Assembly: GCA_949152475.1 (NCBI GenBank)
Contig: OX424559.1
Location: forward strand, 14,539,809-14,603,808
DNA: 64,000 nt
From: Terebella lapidaria
Taxonomy: Eukaryota > Annelida > Polychaeta > Terebellida > Terebellidae
Direction of reading: 5' to 3'
Position numbers and translations under genes: made by a program. Positions 1-10,936 of this stretch are shown in pieces. The notes below the pieces were generated by a model. It had not been told where the DNA came from. It saw nothing but the letters and a program-made list of their open reading frames with translations, and did no database searches. Each line of letters starts with the position of its first letter. The first letter of the stretch is position 1.

Positions 1-23
1 GCCGGATTCTTCGGAGTCAATGG
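1..23 (+). CDS. Copy A exon 3, 3' end only
   Basis: Encodes AGFFGVNG, matching the end of exon 3 in copies B (9130) and D (29227). The donor GTACGT starts at 24, and the codon phase at the junction is 2, as in the other copies. Confidence 0.75.
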
Positions 24-810
24 GTACGTGGAGAGCATACACTTTTCTCCAACGGGAACTCGCTGTATAAAACAAAATGATCTGTTTTATATATATATTA
101 TCTGCTTGGGTGATATGATAATGCGATTAAATGTAAAGTGAACTCTATGGTTAATAAATTGAAACCGATATGTTATCTACCTATCTCTTTCAGGTTTCAC
201 AATGTCCGGAGGTATTACATGGCTACCCAACACACGGGTTGTGAGAACGATTCTGGTTGGTTTTTCGTGTTAGATGGCACAAGGAGGGATTGTCAATACG
301 AGCTGGACTCGCCAAGTTCCTACCCACAGTTTTTAGTGAGCACCGGGACCACGCTCATTAACTTCCATAGTAAGAATGTCCATGGTTACAGTGTGTAATA
401 GTCTGACCTACTTAGTCATATTGAATAGAGGTATAATTCCAATATATTTAATTATAAAGAATATAACAACAATTTATTCACTTTTAATATAAATATGAAT
501 GTGATAAATTTGTATCCTCTTGAAAAGTCATCGTAAAATATTTTTGATTTTTACATATATTTTTCAGCTACTGTCATTGCATATTCCACGCTAACATATA
601 TTTTTTCAGGCTCAATTGAATAACCACTGTTCTAATATGATTTCTGTTTTCCACTCTTTTCTTGCACGTTTCAGATGATAATGAAGCTGGCGATCTGTTC
701 TTGGTGTTGTTCAAACTTGACAGTGAGTAAGCTTTGCCCGTGAAATTAGTTTTAATTATTACATTATTGTATCCCCCGAACAAAGTTCGGCGGATACTAT
801 GGATTTGGCT

Positions 811-857
<47 letters not shown>

Positions 858-3800
858 AGAGATTTTCTTGTGAACGCGCTACAGGCCGCAATTCTCACCC
901 GATCACCATTATTTTTTGCAGGCACATATATAATGGTAAGATCCCGACACCAATCGATTTTGGTTGCCATGGCAACTGAATTGGTCGTTTGGGGACACAA
1001 TTTGCGTTGAAAACAGCCTGTTTGAGACACATGGCTTGTGAACGCTCTACAGATGGCAATTTTTGATGAATCTCAATAATATTTGGAAGTGTTGTTGGGA
1101 AGGGCTGTCACACGAAACCAATCGTTTTTCAGAGTGATCATATAAATATTAATATGTTAACAGCCTAACTTATTACAGAAATGTGAAATATCCATTTTGA
1201 TATGTATGATCATTCCAATAGCCTGTACTATGGAAGTTAGTGGCAATGGTTTCTTGTTCAGAATGGAGAACTGATGTTTTCGGTGAAAACAGGACAATAT
1301 TACTGAATAAGTTAATGTTAGTTTTACTAGTTAAGTCTATTATTGACCAAAATAAAAATAGTTAAGATGAGAAACATTTATTAATAAGCTCAAAAAGGTA
1401 AAGGTTTTGTCCAGTACAAATTTCATGGGTATAACCGAATAAGTTAACATTATTTTTACTAGTTAAGTCTATTATTGACCACAATAAAAATAGTTAAGTC
1501 TATTATTGACCACAATAAAAATGGTTAAGACGAGAAACGTTTATTATTGGGCTCAACAAGGTAAAGGTTTTGTCCAGTAGAGATTTCATGCCTGTAACCA
1601 AATAAGTTAACATTATTTTTGCTAATTAAGTCTATTATTGACCACAATAAAAATAGTTAATACGAGAAACATTTATTATTGGGCTCAACAAGGTAAACGT
1701 TTTGTCCAGTAGAGATTTCATGGCTGTAACCAAATAAGTTAAAGTTATTTTTGCTAGTTAAGTCTATTATTGACCACAATAAAAATAGTTAAGACGAGAA
1801 ACATTTATTATTGGGCTCAACAAGGTAAAGGTTTTGTCCAGTAGAGATTTTATGGCTGTACCAAATAAGTTAACATTATTTTTGCTAGTTAAGTCTATTA
1901 TTGACCACAATAAAAATAGTTAAGATGAAAAACATTTATTAATCAGCTCAAAAAGGTAAAAGTTTTGTCCAGTACAAATTTCATGGGTATAACCGAATAA
2001 GTTAACATTATTTTTACTAGTTAAGTCTATTATTGACCACATTAAAAATAGATAAGACGAGAAACATTTATTAATGGGCTCAACAAGGTAAAGGTTTTGT
2101 CCAGTAAAGATTTCATGTCTGTAACCAAATAAGTTAACATTATTTCTGCTAGTTTAGTCTATTATTGACCACAATAAAAATAGTTAAGACAAGAAACATT
2201 TATTATTGGGCTCAACAAGGTAAAGGTTTTGTCCAGTAGAGATTTCATGGCTGTAACCAAATAAGTTAACATTATTTTTGCTAGTTAAGTCTATTATTGA
2301 CCATAATAAAAATAGTTAAGATGAAAAACATTTATTAATAAGCTCAAAAAGGTAAAAGTTTTGTCCAGTACAAATTTCATGGGTATGACCGAATAAGTTA
2401 ACATTATTTTTACTAGTTAAGTCTATTATTGACCACATTAAAAATAGTTAAGACGAGAAACATTTATTAATGGGCTCAACAAGGTAAAGGTTTTGTCCAG
2501 TAGAGATTTCATGTCTGTAACCAAATAAGTTAACATTATTTCTGCTAGTTTAGTCTATTATTGACCACAATAAAAATAGTTAAGACAAGAAACATTTATT
2601 ATTGGGCTCAACAAGGTAAAGGTTTTGTCCAGTAGAGATTTCATGGCTGTAACCAAATAAGTTAACATTATTTTTGCTAGTTAAGTCTATTATTGACCAC
2701 AATAAAAATAGTTAAGACGAGAAACATTTATTATTGAGCTCAATAAGGTAAAGGTTTTGTCCAGTAGAGATTTTATGGCTGTACCAAATAAGTTAACATT
2801 ATTTCTGCTAGTTAAGTCTATTATTGACCACAATAAAAATAGTTAAGATGAAAAACATTTATTATTGAGCTCAACAAGGTAAAGATTTTGTTCAGTACAG
2901 ATTTCATGTTTGTAACCGAATAAGTTAGCATTATTTTTACTAGTTAAGTCTATTATTGACCACAATAAAAATAGTTAAAACAAGAAATATTTATTATTGG
3001 GCTCAACAAGGTAAAGGTTTTGTCCAGTAGAGATTTCATGGCTGTAACCAAATAAGTTAACATTATTTTTGCTAGTTAAGTCTATTATTGACCACAATAA
3101 AAATAGTTAAGACGAGAAACATTTATTATTAGGCTCAACAAGGTAAAGGTTTTGTCCAATAGAGATTTTATGGCTGTACCAAATAAGTTAACATTATTTT
3201 TGCTAGTTAAGTCTATTATTGACCACAATAAAAATGATCAAGACGACAAACATAATACTGAGCTCAACCAAGTAATTTGAATTTCACATTCGAACATAAT
3301 TTGGAACATATTTGGAGTGAAAATAGAGCTTTTTATGAAAATGTTGATCTGGCTGCAATTTTGTCATCTTGAAATGCAGGTTTGGTCAACTTTTACTTTG
3401 AATTTCAACTTGAAACCATGTATGGGACATATTATTAGTTAAAATATAACTTATGGTGAAAAGTTCGATCTGGCTCCAATTTTGTCATCTTGAAATGCAG
3501 TTTTGGTTGACTTTTACTTTGAATTTCAACTTGAAACCATGTTTCGTACATGTTATGAGTCAAAATATAACTTTTGGTGAAAAGTTCGATCTGGCTCCAA
3601 TTTCGTCATCTTAAAATGCAGTTTTGGTCCACTTTTACTTTGAATTTCAACTTGAAACCAAGTTTGGCACATAGCATAAGTTAAAATATAAGTTATGGTA
3701 AAAGGTTCGTTCTGGCTTCAAATTTGTCATCTTGAAATGCAGTTTTGGTCAACTTTTAGTTTGAATTTCATCTTGAAACCAAGTTTGGCACATATTATGA

Positions 3801-5158
3801 GTTGAAATATAACTTGTGGTGAAAAGTTTGATCTATAAATATAAATTAAAAATATAAATTGAATTCGACCTTCAATAACCTTGAAAGATCAATGCAGCAA
3901 TGTTGGTGGGGGAAAAACAGTTGTGGCTTACAATTTAACATTTCTCTGTAGTGATGGGAGTTGGTGTGAATTTCGTAATCGATCATTGGTTCATAATCGG
4001 TTTGACAAACCAACTGACTTTCGATTATTAATCGGTTTAACTGTGATATCATAATCAAGTGTTGCACAATCTTTACTGGCAGAATATATGTTATAAAGGG
4101 GAATTGATGTAGTATCAAAGTAAATACTATAGTTTACAACTTCACATTTCACAAATTTGCAATTAAAAATTGGTATCTATTTATGAAATACATATTCTTT
4201 GTGGACTTTTCATGGATTACAAAGAACTTTTGCCACTTTTAGATAATCGATTATAGGATTCCATAATCGATCATCGAAATCGGTTTGGCAAACCAACTGA
4301 CTTTCGAAAATAATCGATCATCGGCCCATCAGTAATTTCTCTGGTAATCATTTTTAGCCTTTGCTCTATTTTTTCACACCTAACAGTTATATATATGAAG
4401 CAACAGGGATAATAGGGCTACGGGGGATACACCCAAGCGGTCGTAGGCGACCGGAAGCGTCTAGTTGATTTGTATCATTTACTATATAAAAAATTCCCAC
4501 ATAGACTTGGAATATAATCATATACATGTACATTGGTTTAAAATAAATTATAATTCAAATTAATTTTCAAATTATAATTTAAATTTAATGCCGTGTAATT
4601 ACATTAGCTATATTCTCATATTTATTTTACTCTCCTAACATCAAGAATGTTTTTACTCATCAGTAGCTCAAATACAAACAAAATACTCCTACAAATGTCA
4701 CTGCATTATGCTCATTTGACGTTTCATCAAAATGATACTCACATACTAATGCAATGTATATTAAGTTATGCGTTGATGTGGCATTCTCCAATATACATAA
4801 TCATGGGTAAGTACAATTAATCAAGATTTCAAATACATTCCTGCTTGTTATTGTATAGTAAAAAGAAATGTATTACTTCTATAAGTGAGAAGTTGGATCC
4901 TAATGTACGATCTTAATGTCATCATATGTATATTGCAATATGTTTTGCCATGCACTTATTACAACTGTGCATTGCTGATACGTTGATATTATCCGTTTTA
5001 TGCGACACGTTTGATATATTCTGCAGCAACCTCTCAGAATATATACTTTTGATAGGGGTTCTGTATGAAAACCCGGTGACGTATGAATACTAGTATGTAT
5101 TACATTTTCAGTTTTCAGCCACGATTTAGATGGTATGTTGCATGGACCAATATCATAA
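1..5158 (+). CDS. Copy A of the tandem secreted-protein family, 5' part outside the window
   Basis: Exons seen: 1-23 (end of exon 3), 194-369 (exon 4), 675-722 (exon 5) and a candidate last exon 5112-5158. Exon 4 encodes RRYYMATQHTGCENDSGW followed by a conserved SSYPQFLVSTGTT stretch, and exon 5 encodes GDLFLVLFKLD. Exons and splice phases match complete copy B (8111-10936). The function is unknown. The GC-x-x-D-x-GW core resembles a secreted family I recall from molluscs, which is memory and not a search. The exon 5 to 6 intron is 4.4 kb because a putative Helitron (772-4464) lies in it. The candidate last exon has four T after the acceptor where copy B has five, so its frame shifts and ends after 15 residues. 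Alternatively exon 5 reads on to a TAA at 728-730 without splicing. Confidence 0.72.
194..369 (+). CDS. Copy A exon 4, conserved GC..D.GW core
   Basis: The acceptor is TTTCAG at 188-193 and the donor GTAAGA starts at 370. The exon is 176 bases, identical in length and nearly identical in sequence to copy B exon 4 (9609-9784). It carries two of the family's cysteines. Confidence 0.8.
675..722 (+). CDS. Copy A exon 5
   Basis: A 48-base exon after the acceptor GTTTCAG, followed by the strong donor GTGAGT. It encodes a hydrophobic strand, DLFLVLFKLD. If the donor is not used, translation ends two codons later at TAA 728-730. Confidence 0.7.
812..858 (+). repeat. GTCCGC hexanucleotide microsatellite
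   Basis: About seven tandem copies of a GTCCGC hexamer sit near the 5' end of the putative Helitron. In both strands they create short ORFs of alternating Arg-Pro or Arg-Thr, which are artefacts. Confidence 0.9.
1305..3238 (+). repeat. Satellite array, 132-bp monomer, about 14.5 copies
   Basis: The motif TAAGTCTATTATTGACCACA recurs every 132 bases. Two monomer types can be told apart by GGGTATAACCGAATAAG versus GCTGTAACCAAATAAG. The rare type recurs at 1981 and 2377, exactly 396 bases apart, so part of the array is a three-monomer higher-order repeat. An extra 30-base partial duplication lies near 1470-1500. Confidence 0.93.
3290..3840 (+). repeat. Second satellite, 120-bp monomer, about 4.5 copies
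   Basis: The motif TTTGTCATCTTGAAATGCAG recurs near 3361, 3481, 3601 and 3721, a regular 120-base spacing. Monomers are diverged from each other and unrelated to the 132-bp unit next to them. Confidence 0.9.
3841..4437. other. Helitron 3' portion, no gene
   Basis: Non-coding. It contains two diverged copies of an AATCGATCATCG / AACCAACTGACTTTCGA segment near 3975-4035 and 4255-4325. No protein signal was seen. Confidence 0.6.
5112..5158 (+). CDS. Copy A candidate terminal exon, frameshifted against copy B
   Basis: Acceptor ATTTTCAG at 5104-5111. The sequence is clearly homologous to copy B exon 6 (10854-10936), but one T is missing just after the acceptor, so the frame changes at once and stops at TAA 5156-5158. 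Either the exon is broken in this copy or the true C terminus lies in exon 5. Confidence 0.4.
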
Positions 5159-7160
5159 TGTCAGTTCAAAATTCTGTTCCTGCAAATCAGTAAGCGGGAG
5201 ATTTATCCATGAATTATTCTATATCACTGAGAAGACAAATTCCATTTTTATGTATGTATGCTTATTCCATGATAAATGCTCTTTTTTGACTGAAATTGAT
5301 ACTTGAGAAGCACTTACCCAATCTTGTATCTATTTGAACACTATACGCCGTATTTCTCTGGTAAACAAGTGGTATTTGGTTATGATGTTTCCCAGTAAGT
5401 TAGTATACTTGACTTGTCGTCATGTGGGGTCATCCAGTGACACTTTAATCGTGTCAAAAATAAACCACACCAGCTTGTTCTGTTCAATGTAAATTTCTCA
5501 GCTGTTAAAGTCACTACAATATCTCTGTTGAAAACTGGTCATTGAATTAAAAACAAATGGAAGCATTACCCAGGTATACAATAATCCTCGCGATCGAATT
5601 TGTCTAATCTCAACGTCCAGTGTTACACAAAATCAAGAAAAAAAATGTTTGGAACTTCATGACCGCCCATATATGACCATGATGATGTGAAATCAGGTGT
5701 TCCAGAACGATCGAGCATTTTCTGCCTCACCTGTGAAAACTCATGAATTTTGAAAAAAAACAACAAGCCCACTGCATACTTGTAGCAGCTTTGGTGTATT
5801 ACTTATCAAACAGATCGTGATGACGTCCATGAAATTCACGGAGTCTATGTTTGAGAAATTAACACTCAGAAAATTCAATAAGGTTTCCATCGTCACACAG
5901 GCAAAATTATGTCTTTAGAAATACTTGACACAGTTGATACTTTCAGATGTATAATTTCATCTGAATTGCTCACAGCGATCGTGATGGCTCACCCCAGGGA
6001 ATAACGGCGTAGGCCCTGTGAAAAAGCTAGAATAGTATTATTTCCAAATGATTGGACAAAATGTTCTCCGTGTGAATGTAAATTCTTTATATATAGATTC
6101 CTGTTTAGGCCATGTTTTTTTAGTTTGTTTCCTGTCAACTGGTCATTAGAATAATGTATGTATATACTGTCGGTCTCGTACTTCAGGTTATATTGAAGTA
6201 TATAAAATGTTATCCACATTTCATATTATGCAGCGATCAAATAAATTTTGATATCGTCTCTATTGTATATGGTTTACGGATATTGATAGTGTAATGTGTG
6301 AATGATGAGTGCGTGAATGGGGGGGGGGGTAGTGATATCTGTGTTTATACATTTATGTTATTATAATTTATCTAAAAGGGTGGACACCGGACCTCCTGCA
6401 GGCCTACAACAGCAATGTTTTCGGTGTCCATCCTTCCATTATCACAAATTTTGATTTATCAATTTATCTTCTTGTTTTATACCCTGATGATAATGGGAAA
6501 TAAAGGAATAGGAAATTGGAATTGGAACTTTTTTTTCGCAATGTACCAGCCAGCCAGGAAAAAAACAAACACAGAAAAAAACCCACAGACGTTTATTGTC
6601 ACAATAACATCTTAATTCCGTAACTGACTCAAGCCAAAAATGTAAACTAATTGGTATTTGATCATTTGCTAAGTTATTAGGTACTTTATGGATACATAAC
6701 AGAGGGCAAAAGAGCAAAATGAAAAATACCGGTAGGTCAAAATCATTATCGATGTTCAGTGTTTTGGAGGATAAACAAGACTGTTATTTGGAGAAAAGCG
6801 ACCAAAAATTATGTGGGTTTTTTTTCTAAAAAACAATTGCTATTTTCATCCGCCTGCTGACGGGAAACAAATAAAAAAAATACTTATGGCCTTGGGTATG
6901 TAATCAGCATAATTATGTGAATAGGAAAATTCACCATGTTGCAGCTTTTTAATATATAACTGGATCATATTATAACTAGCCTACTCGTCAAGATAGTCCA
7001 TCTTGATAATGCAACTGACCTTGATAGATACAACAAAAAACATTTGGTTTCCTGGCATCACCGGACATTTAATATTTCACAACACTATGGGCTGTGATAA
7101 ACAGTCTGACACACGTAAAACTCATTGCAGCTTTTGTCCTAAATTTATAGGTATATAAAC
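5159..7160. other. Spacer between copies A and B, no gene seen
   Basis: This AT-rich spacer is paralogous to 10937-13200 downstream of copy B over most of its length, which shows that the duplicated unit included the spacer. It holds homopolymer runs (for example ten G near 6319). No exon with a shared frame was seen. Confidence 0.6.
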
Positions 7161-7164
7161 TAGC

Positions 7165-7420
7165 AGTAATGCGTGTGTTTATCAGTCATCCCATTTCTCT
7201 CCAAGTTCAAATGTTCACGCCTTACAACAGTGACAATGTAATCAGTCACACTCAGGCACTGTTCACAGTCAACTCGCATCAATCAGTGGTGATTCCACAC
7301 GACTGCGTGTTTGAGAGCCTGTGTGACAGTCTGGATAAGGATATTCGTGAGGTCATGCACGAGAGTACATGTATGTACGGGATGTGTTATATCATGCTCC
7401 CACAATTTCTGTGATGCCTG
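7165..7420 (+). other. Conserved block upstream of copy B, possible promoter or exon
   Basis: A block of about 250 bases recurs upstream of copy C (13236-13440) and partly of copy D (about 22308-22440). In all three a reading frame encoding a CVFES.C.. segment stays open. It lies about 0.7 kb upstream of exon 1 in copies B and D. It could be a promoter-proximal element or an unrecognised exon, and the sequence alone does not decide. Confidence 0.4.
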
Positions 7421-8110
7421 ACACAAAGCACTGAGCTAGCTTCAATCACTCGTACGATACAACCGACTGGAAATACATTAGTTGTGGGGTATCTCATTCA
7501 TATGAGGTATCTTTTGTTTTCCATTTCCTAATGAATTATTTATCTGAAAATCAATGAACTTCGCATTGACGACGTTCACTATGCGAAGAAAAACTATACA
7601 TAATGTGATGGATAAAAATGCTTCAAAGATAATTTTGTCAGAATCAATTTCCATACAAGGAATTGTATGAAGTCGCCACAACTAATATTTAGCGTGAACT
7701 AATTAATTAACGTTCCAATCATAATAAGTAATTTGGAGGGTTTTCATGGCGTTGCTGTCCGATGCAAAGCCAGAGTCAGATGTTCCATTCCGTTGCGTTT
7801 CAATTAAATTATCTCGGGTGAATGTGCTGTTCAATGTGTGTGTGTCCTTACTATTTAACTGAATGAATAGACCGTTGAAACGTGTGTGCAATAAAACGAT
7901 GGGAATGAAAAATGCATTTTGGCATTACGAATGTAGTTGATGATTCTTTACAGTCAAACCGCACCCCACAAACCCCAGACCACTAGAATGATCGGGTAGT
8001 CAATCGATATGTAACCACATACATAGCTGCATCATTGACAGATGTGTATCGTTAGGTTATAATTTGGTTGCTGAATTTAGTGGAGATGCTTCCGATGTGA
8101 TCTGTCCAGA

Positions 8111-8195
8111 ATGTTTATCTTGAGGAGGCTTTTGGCTCTCATCTTATTGGTGAAATGCTGCACAGGACAAGGATGTGAACTAACAACGCTAGAAG
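8111..8195 (+). CDS. Copy B exon 1, signal peptide
   Basis: The ATG at 8111 opens a signal peptide with two Arg, a hydrophobic core and a likely cleavage near TGQG. The donor GTATGC follows in phase 1. Copy D exon 1 has the same length and a similar sequence. Confidence 0.82.
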
Positions 8196-10936
8196 GTATG
8201 CAACGAAATCGGCTATAACTTCCGTAATGACTTCATTACGATACAAATTTTACTTTGCTATTATGTGTGGAATGCCCATTTGTATTTTTAAAACACCAAA
8301 ACTATTTATTTTCTGGCAAAATACTGTTAGCTGCACATTTAAAAAAAAGGGTTATATTGTTTTCCCATACATTAAGGGTGGTACATAGGCCTACGATCCA
8401 CAAATGGCACGGGAATTTCTACCTATGACCTCTGGAGCTCTGAAGATTCCCTAAACACCGACAATTGTCCCCTATGGTCCCTAGACACATCTCAGAGTGG
8501 GGTGGTGAAATCTCCGTACATTGACGACTCGTGGGATTATATCTCACAGGTTTGTGGTACTTGGTTAAATACTTTTTCTTGAGTGACCAAAGAGTGTGAA
8601 TACAATGAGTGGGTGCACTCCCACAAAAAGTAGAGATTGAATACTTCTCCCTCGAGCAAGTGAAGGTGACTAAAATGCTAGGAAACTCCCTCGCTAGGAA
8701 TAGAGAGAGTTCGCCTCTTGTTATAGAATTTAGAATATATTCTATTACACTATTTGATATCGCTTAATACGTCACTTTTCAGTAACCAGCATTGGCCATT
8801 ATACATGTACTACATGGCCTATCTAGCACATTATATATGTATTTTCAATGGCATCAATGTTGGATTCGTAGTTATCATTATCCATGAAATGATGACCAAG
8901 CAATATTAGAGACCTTTTAAGTATAAATCACATGGATAAAGTGTGTAATTACAACAGGTGCGCCTAGCCGTGTACCAGGGCAGGTCACGTGTCATGTACG
9001 TGGACTTTAACACGACGGGAACCACGAAGATGGACTGGATGTCTCAGTCTCGGATCATTGACTCCTCTTATGTTGACATAAAGACAGCAAATATAGCATC
9101 TGATGTGGCCGGATTCTTTGGAGTGAGCGGGTGTGTTGATATGTTTCTTAACCAATACCACCAACATACTGAATTCGACAAGAAATGTGACTTTTGTTAT
9201 TACTAATAATAAGTTTGCCAGTGCTCGAGGTTGACACTGCGGAATTACGGTATTCCAAAGGTGACCAAGACAATAAATGAATGTGATTCCAATTTATTTC
9301 TAGTTATGTCATGGTTGTGTTATAAATGACTTGTCTGGTCATAGGCATGGGAACTACCGGCAATTCTACTTGATTGCTAGCCACCGCTGATGTAACGGCG
9401 ATAATGAATGGTTCTCAATCCATTACAACGAGAACTGTTGAATGAAACAAAATGTTTTGTTTATATATTATATATTATCATAATGATAACTGGATTAAAT
9501 GTAAAAGTGAACGCTATGGTTATTGAATGAAAATCACTCAAAAACGATGCAGCGCTAGAGATCAATTCAACGGATCATACAAGTCAGTTATCTTCCCATC
9601 TGTTTCAGGTTTAGCAATGGCCGGAGGTATTACATGGCTACCCAACACACGGGTTGTGAGAACGATTCTGGCTGGTTAGTCGTGTTAGATGACACAAGGA
9701 GGGATTGTCAATACGAGCTGGACTCGCCCAGTTCCTACCCACAGTTTCTAGTGAGCACCGGGACCACGCTCATTAACTTCCATAGTAAGAATGTCCATGG
9801 TTACAGTGTGTAATAGTCTGACCTACTTAGTCATATTGAATAGAGGTATAATTCCAATATATTTAATTATAAAGAATATAACGACAATTTATTCACTTTT
9901 AATAGAAATATAAATGTGATAAATTTGTATCCTCTTAAAAAGTCATCGTGACATGTAAAATATTTTTAATTTTTACATATACTTTTCGGCTACTGTCATT
10001 GTATATTCCACACATATATATTTTCAGGCTCAATTGAATAACCACTGTTCTAATATCTCTTTTTCACTTTTTTTTTTGCACGTTTCAGATGATAGTGAAG
10101 CTGGCGATCTGTTCTTGGTGTTGTTCAAACTTGACAGTGAGTAAGCTTTGCCCGTGAAATTATTTTTTTTTAATTATTACATTATTGATTTGTATCATTT
10201 ACTATATAAACATTTTCCACATACACTTGGAATATAACCATATACATGTACATTGGTTCAAAACTATATTTCAAATTAATTTCCAAATTATAATTTAAAT
10301 TTAACTCCCTGTTACTACATTAGCTATATATTCATATTTATTTTACTCTCATATCATCAAGAATGTTTAATCATCAGTAGCTCAAAGACAAACAAAATAC
10401 TTCCACATACTTCAATGGATGATGCTTATTTGACGTTTCACCAAAATGATACTCATGTAATAATACACTATACTCATGCAATGTATATTAAGTCATACGT
10501 TGATATGGAAATCCTCAATATACATAATGGGGTAAGTATAATTAATCAAGACTTCAATGACATTTTTACTTGTTAGTGTGTAGTATAATATATATTACTT
10601 GTGAAAGTGAATAATATGACCCTAACTTAAATCCTGATAGCCAATGTATATTACAATGTGTTTTGACATGCACAAATTACAACTGTGAAATGCTGATACG
10701 CTGATATTATCCACTGCATGCATGAACCAGGCTTGATATACTCTGCAGCAAACGTTCAGCAACCTCTTGGAATATATACTTGTGATAAAGGTATCTGTCG
10801 ACGTATAAACCCTGTTTTGTATGTATATATATATAGATATATTACATTTTCAGTTTTTCAGCCACGATTTAGACGTTATGTTGCATGGACCAATACCACA
10901 ATGTCAGCTCAATATACTGTTGCTGCAAATCAGTAA
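8111..10936 (+). CDS. Copy B, complete secreted-protein gene of the tandem family
   Basis: Six exons: 8111-8195, 8377-8549, 8958-9130, 9609-9784, 10089-10136 and 10854-10936. All introns are GT-AG and all phases agree, giving 245 residues. The protein starts with a basic-hydrophobic signal peptide (MFILRRLLALILLVKCC) and should be secreted. The mature part has a WYIGLRSTNGTG stretch and a segment VRLAVYQGRSRVMYVDFNTTG. It also has the GC-x-x-D-x-GW core with a second Cys 17 residues after the core Cys, and SSYPQFLVSTGTT. No named domain is claimed; the pattern resembles a lophotrochozoan secreted family recalled from molluscs. The last exon is less certain because exon 5 can also end at TAA 10142-10144 if unspliced. 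Confidence 0.78.
8377..8549 (+). CDS. Copy B exon 2
   Basis: A 173-base exon (acceptor ATTAAG, donor GTTTGT), phase 1 to 0. It encodes WYIGLRSTNGTGISTYDLW and ends SWDYISQ. It carries one Cys (DNCPLW). Confidence 0.82.
8958..9130 (+). CDS. Copy B exon 3
   Basis: A 173-base exon (acceptor CAACAG, donor GTGTGT), phase 0 to 2. It encodes VRLAVYQGRSRVMYVDFNTT and ends GFFGVSG. It is the most conserved exon between copies B and D. Confidence 0.85.
9609..9784 (+). CDS. Copy B exon 4, GC..D.GW core
   Basis: Acceptor TTTCAG, donor GTAAGA, phase 2 to 1. It encodes RRYYMATQHTGCENDSGW. It is nearly identical to copy A, with a few substitutions such as FFVLDGT to LVVLDDT. Confidence 0.85.
10089..10136 (+). 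CDS. Copy B exon 5
   Basis: A 48-base exon encoding AGDLFLVLFKLD, phase 1 to 1, with donor GTGAGT. Reading past the donor gives Ser-Glu-stop. Confidence 0.75.
10854..10936 (+). CDS. Copy B terminal exon
   Basis: Acceptor ACATTTTCAG. The exon adds 26 codons after the split codon, with several Arg and Tyr (FQPRFRRYVAW), and stops at TAA 10934-10936. Support is the splice site plus the homologous but frameshifted segment in copy A. Confidence 0.5.

Larger units (their letters stand above)
772..4464 (+). mobile_element. Putative non-autonomous Helitron in the last intron of copy A
   Basis: Copy B has ATTATTGATTTGTATC at the matching place, and copy A has this 3.69-kb insert there. The element starts with TC (TCCCCCGAAC) after an A at 771. 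It ends in CTAG (4461-4464) before a T at 4465, and there is no target duplication. A 6-bp stem hairpin (CGGTCG-tagg-CGACCG, 4438-4453) lies just upstream of the CTAG. These are the marks of Helitrons: A/T target, 5' TC, 3' CTRR, 3' hairpin. No Rep/helicase ORF is present. The inside is a GTCCGC microsatellite (about 815-857), a 132-bp satellite and a 120-bp satellite. If the element is removed, the site still differs from copy B by a 5-base TATTG repeat. Confidence 0.72.

Noticed and set aside
734..1030. Arg-Pro and Arg-Thr repeat proteins on both strands
   Set aside because: They are translations of the GTCCGC microsatellite inside the Helitron-like element.
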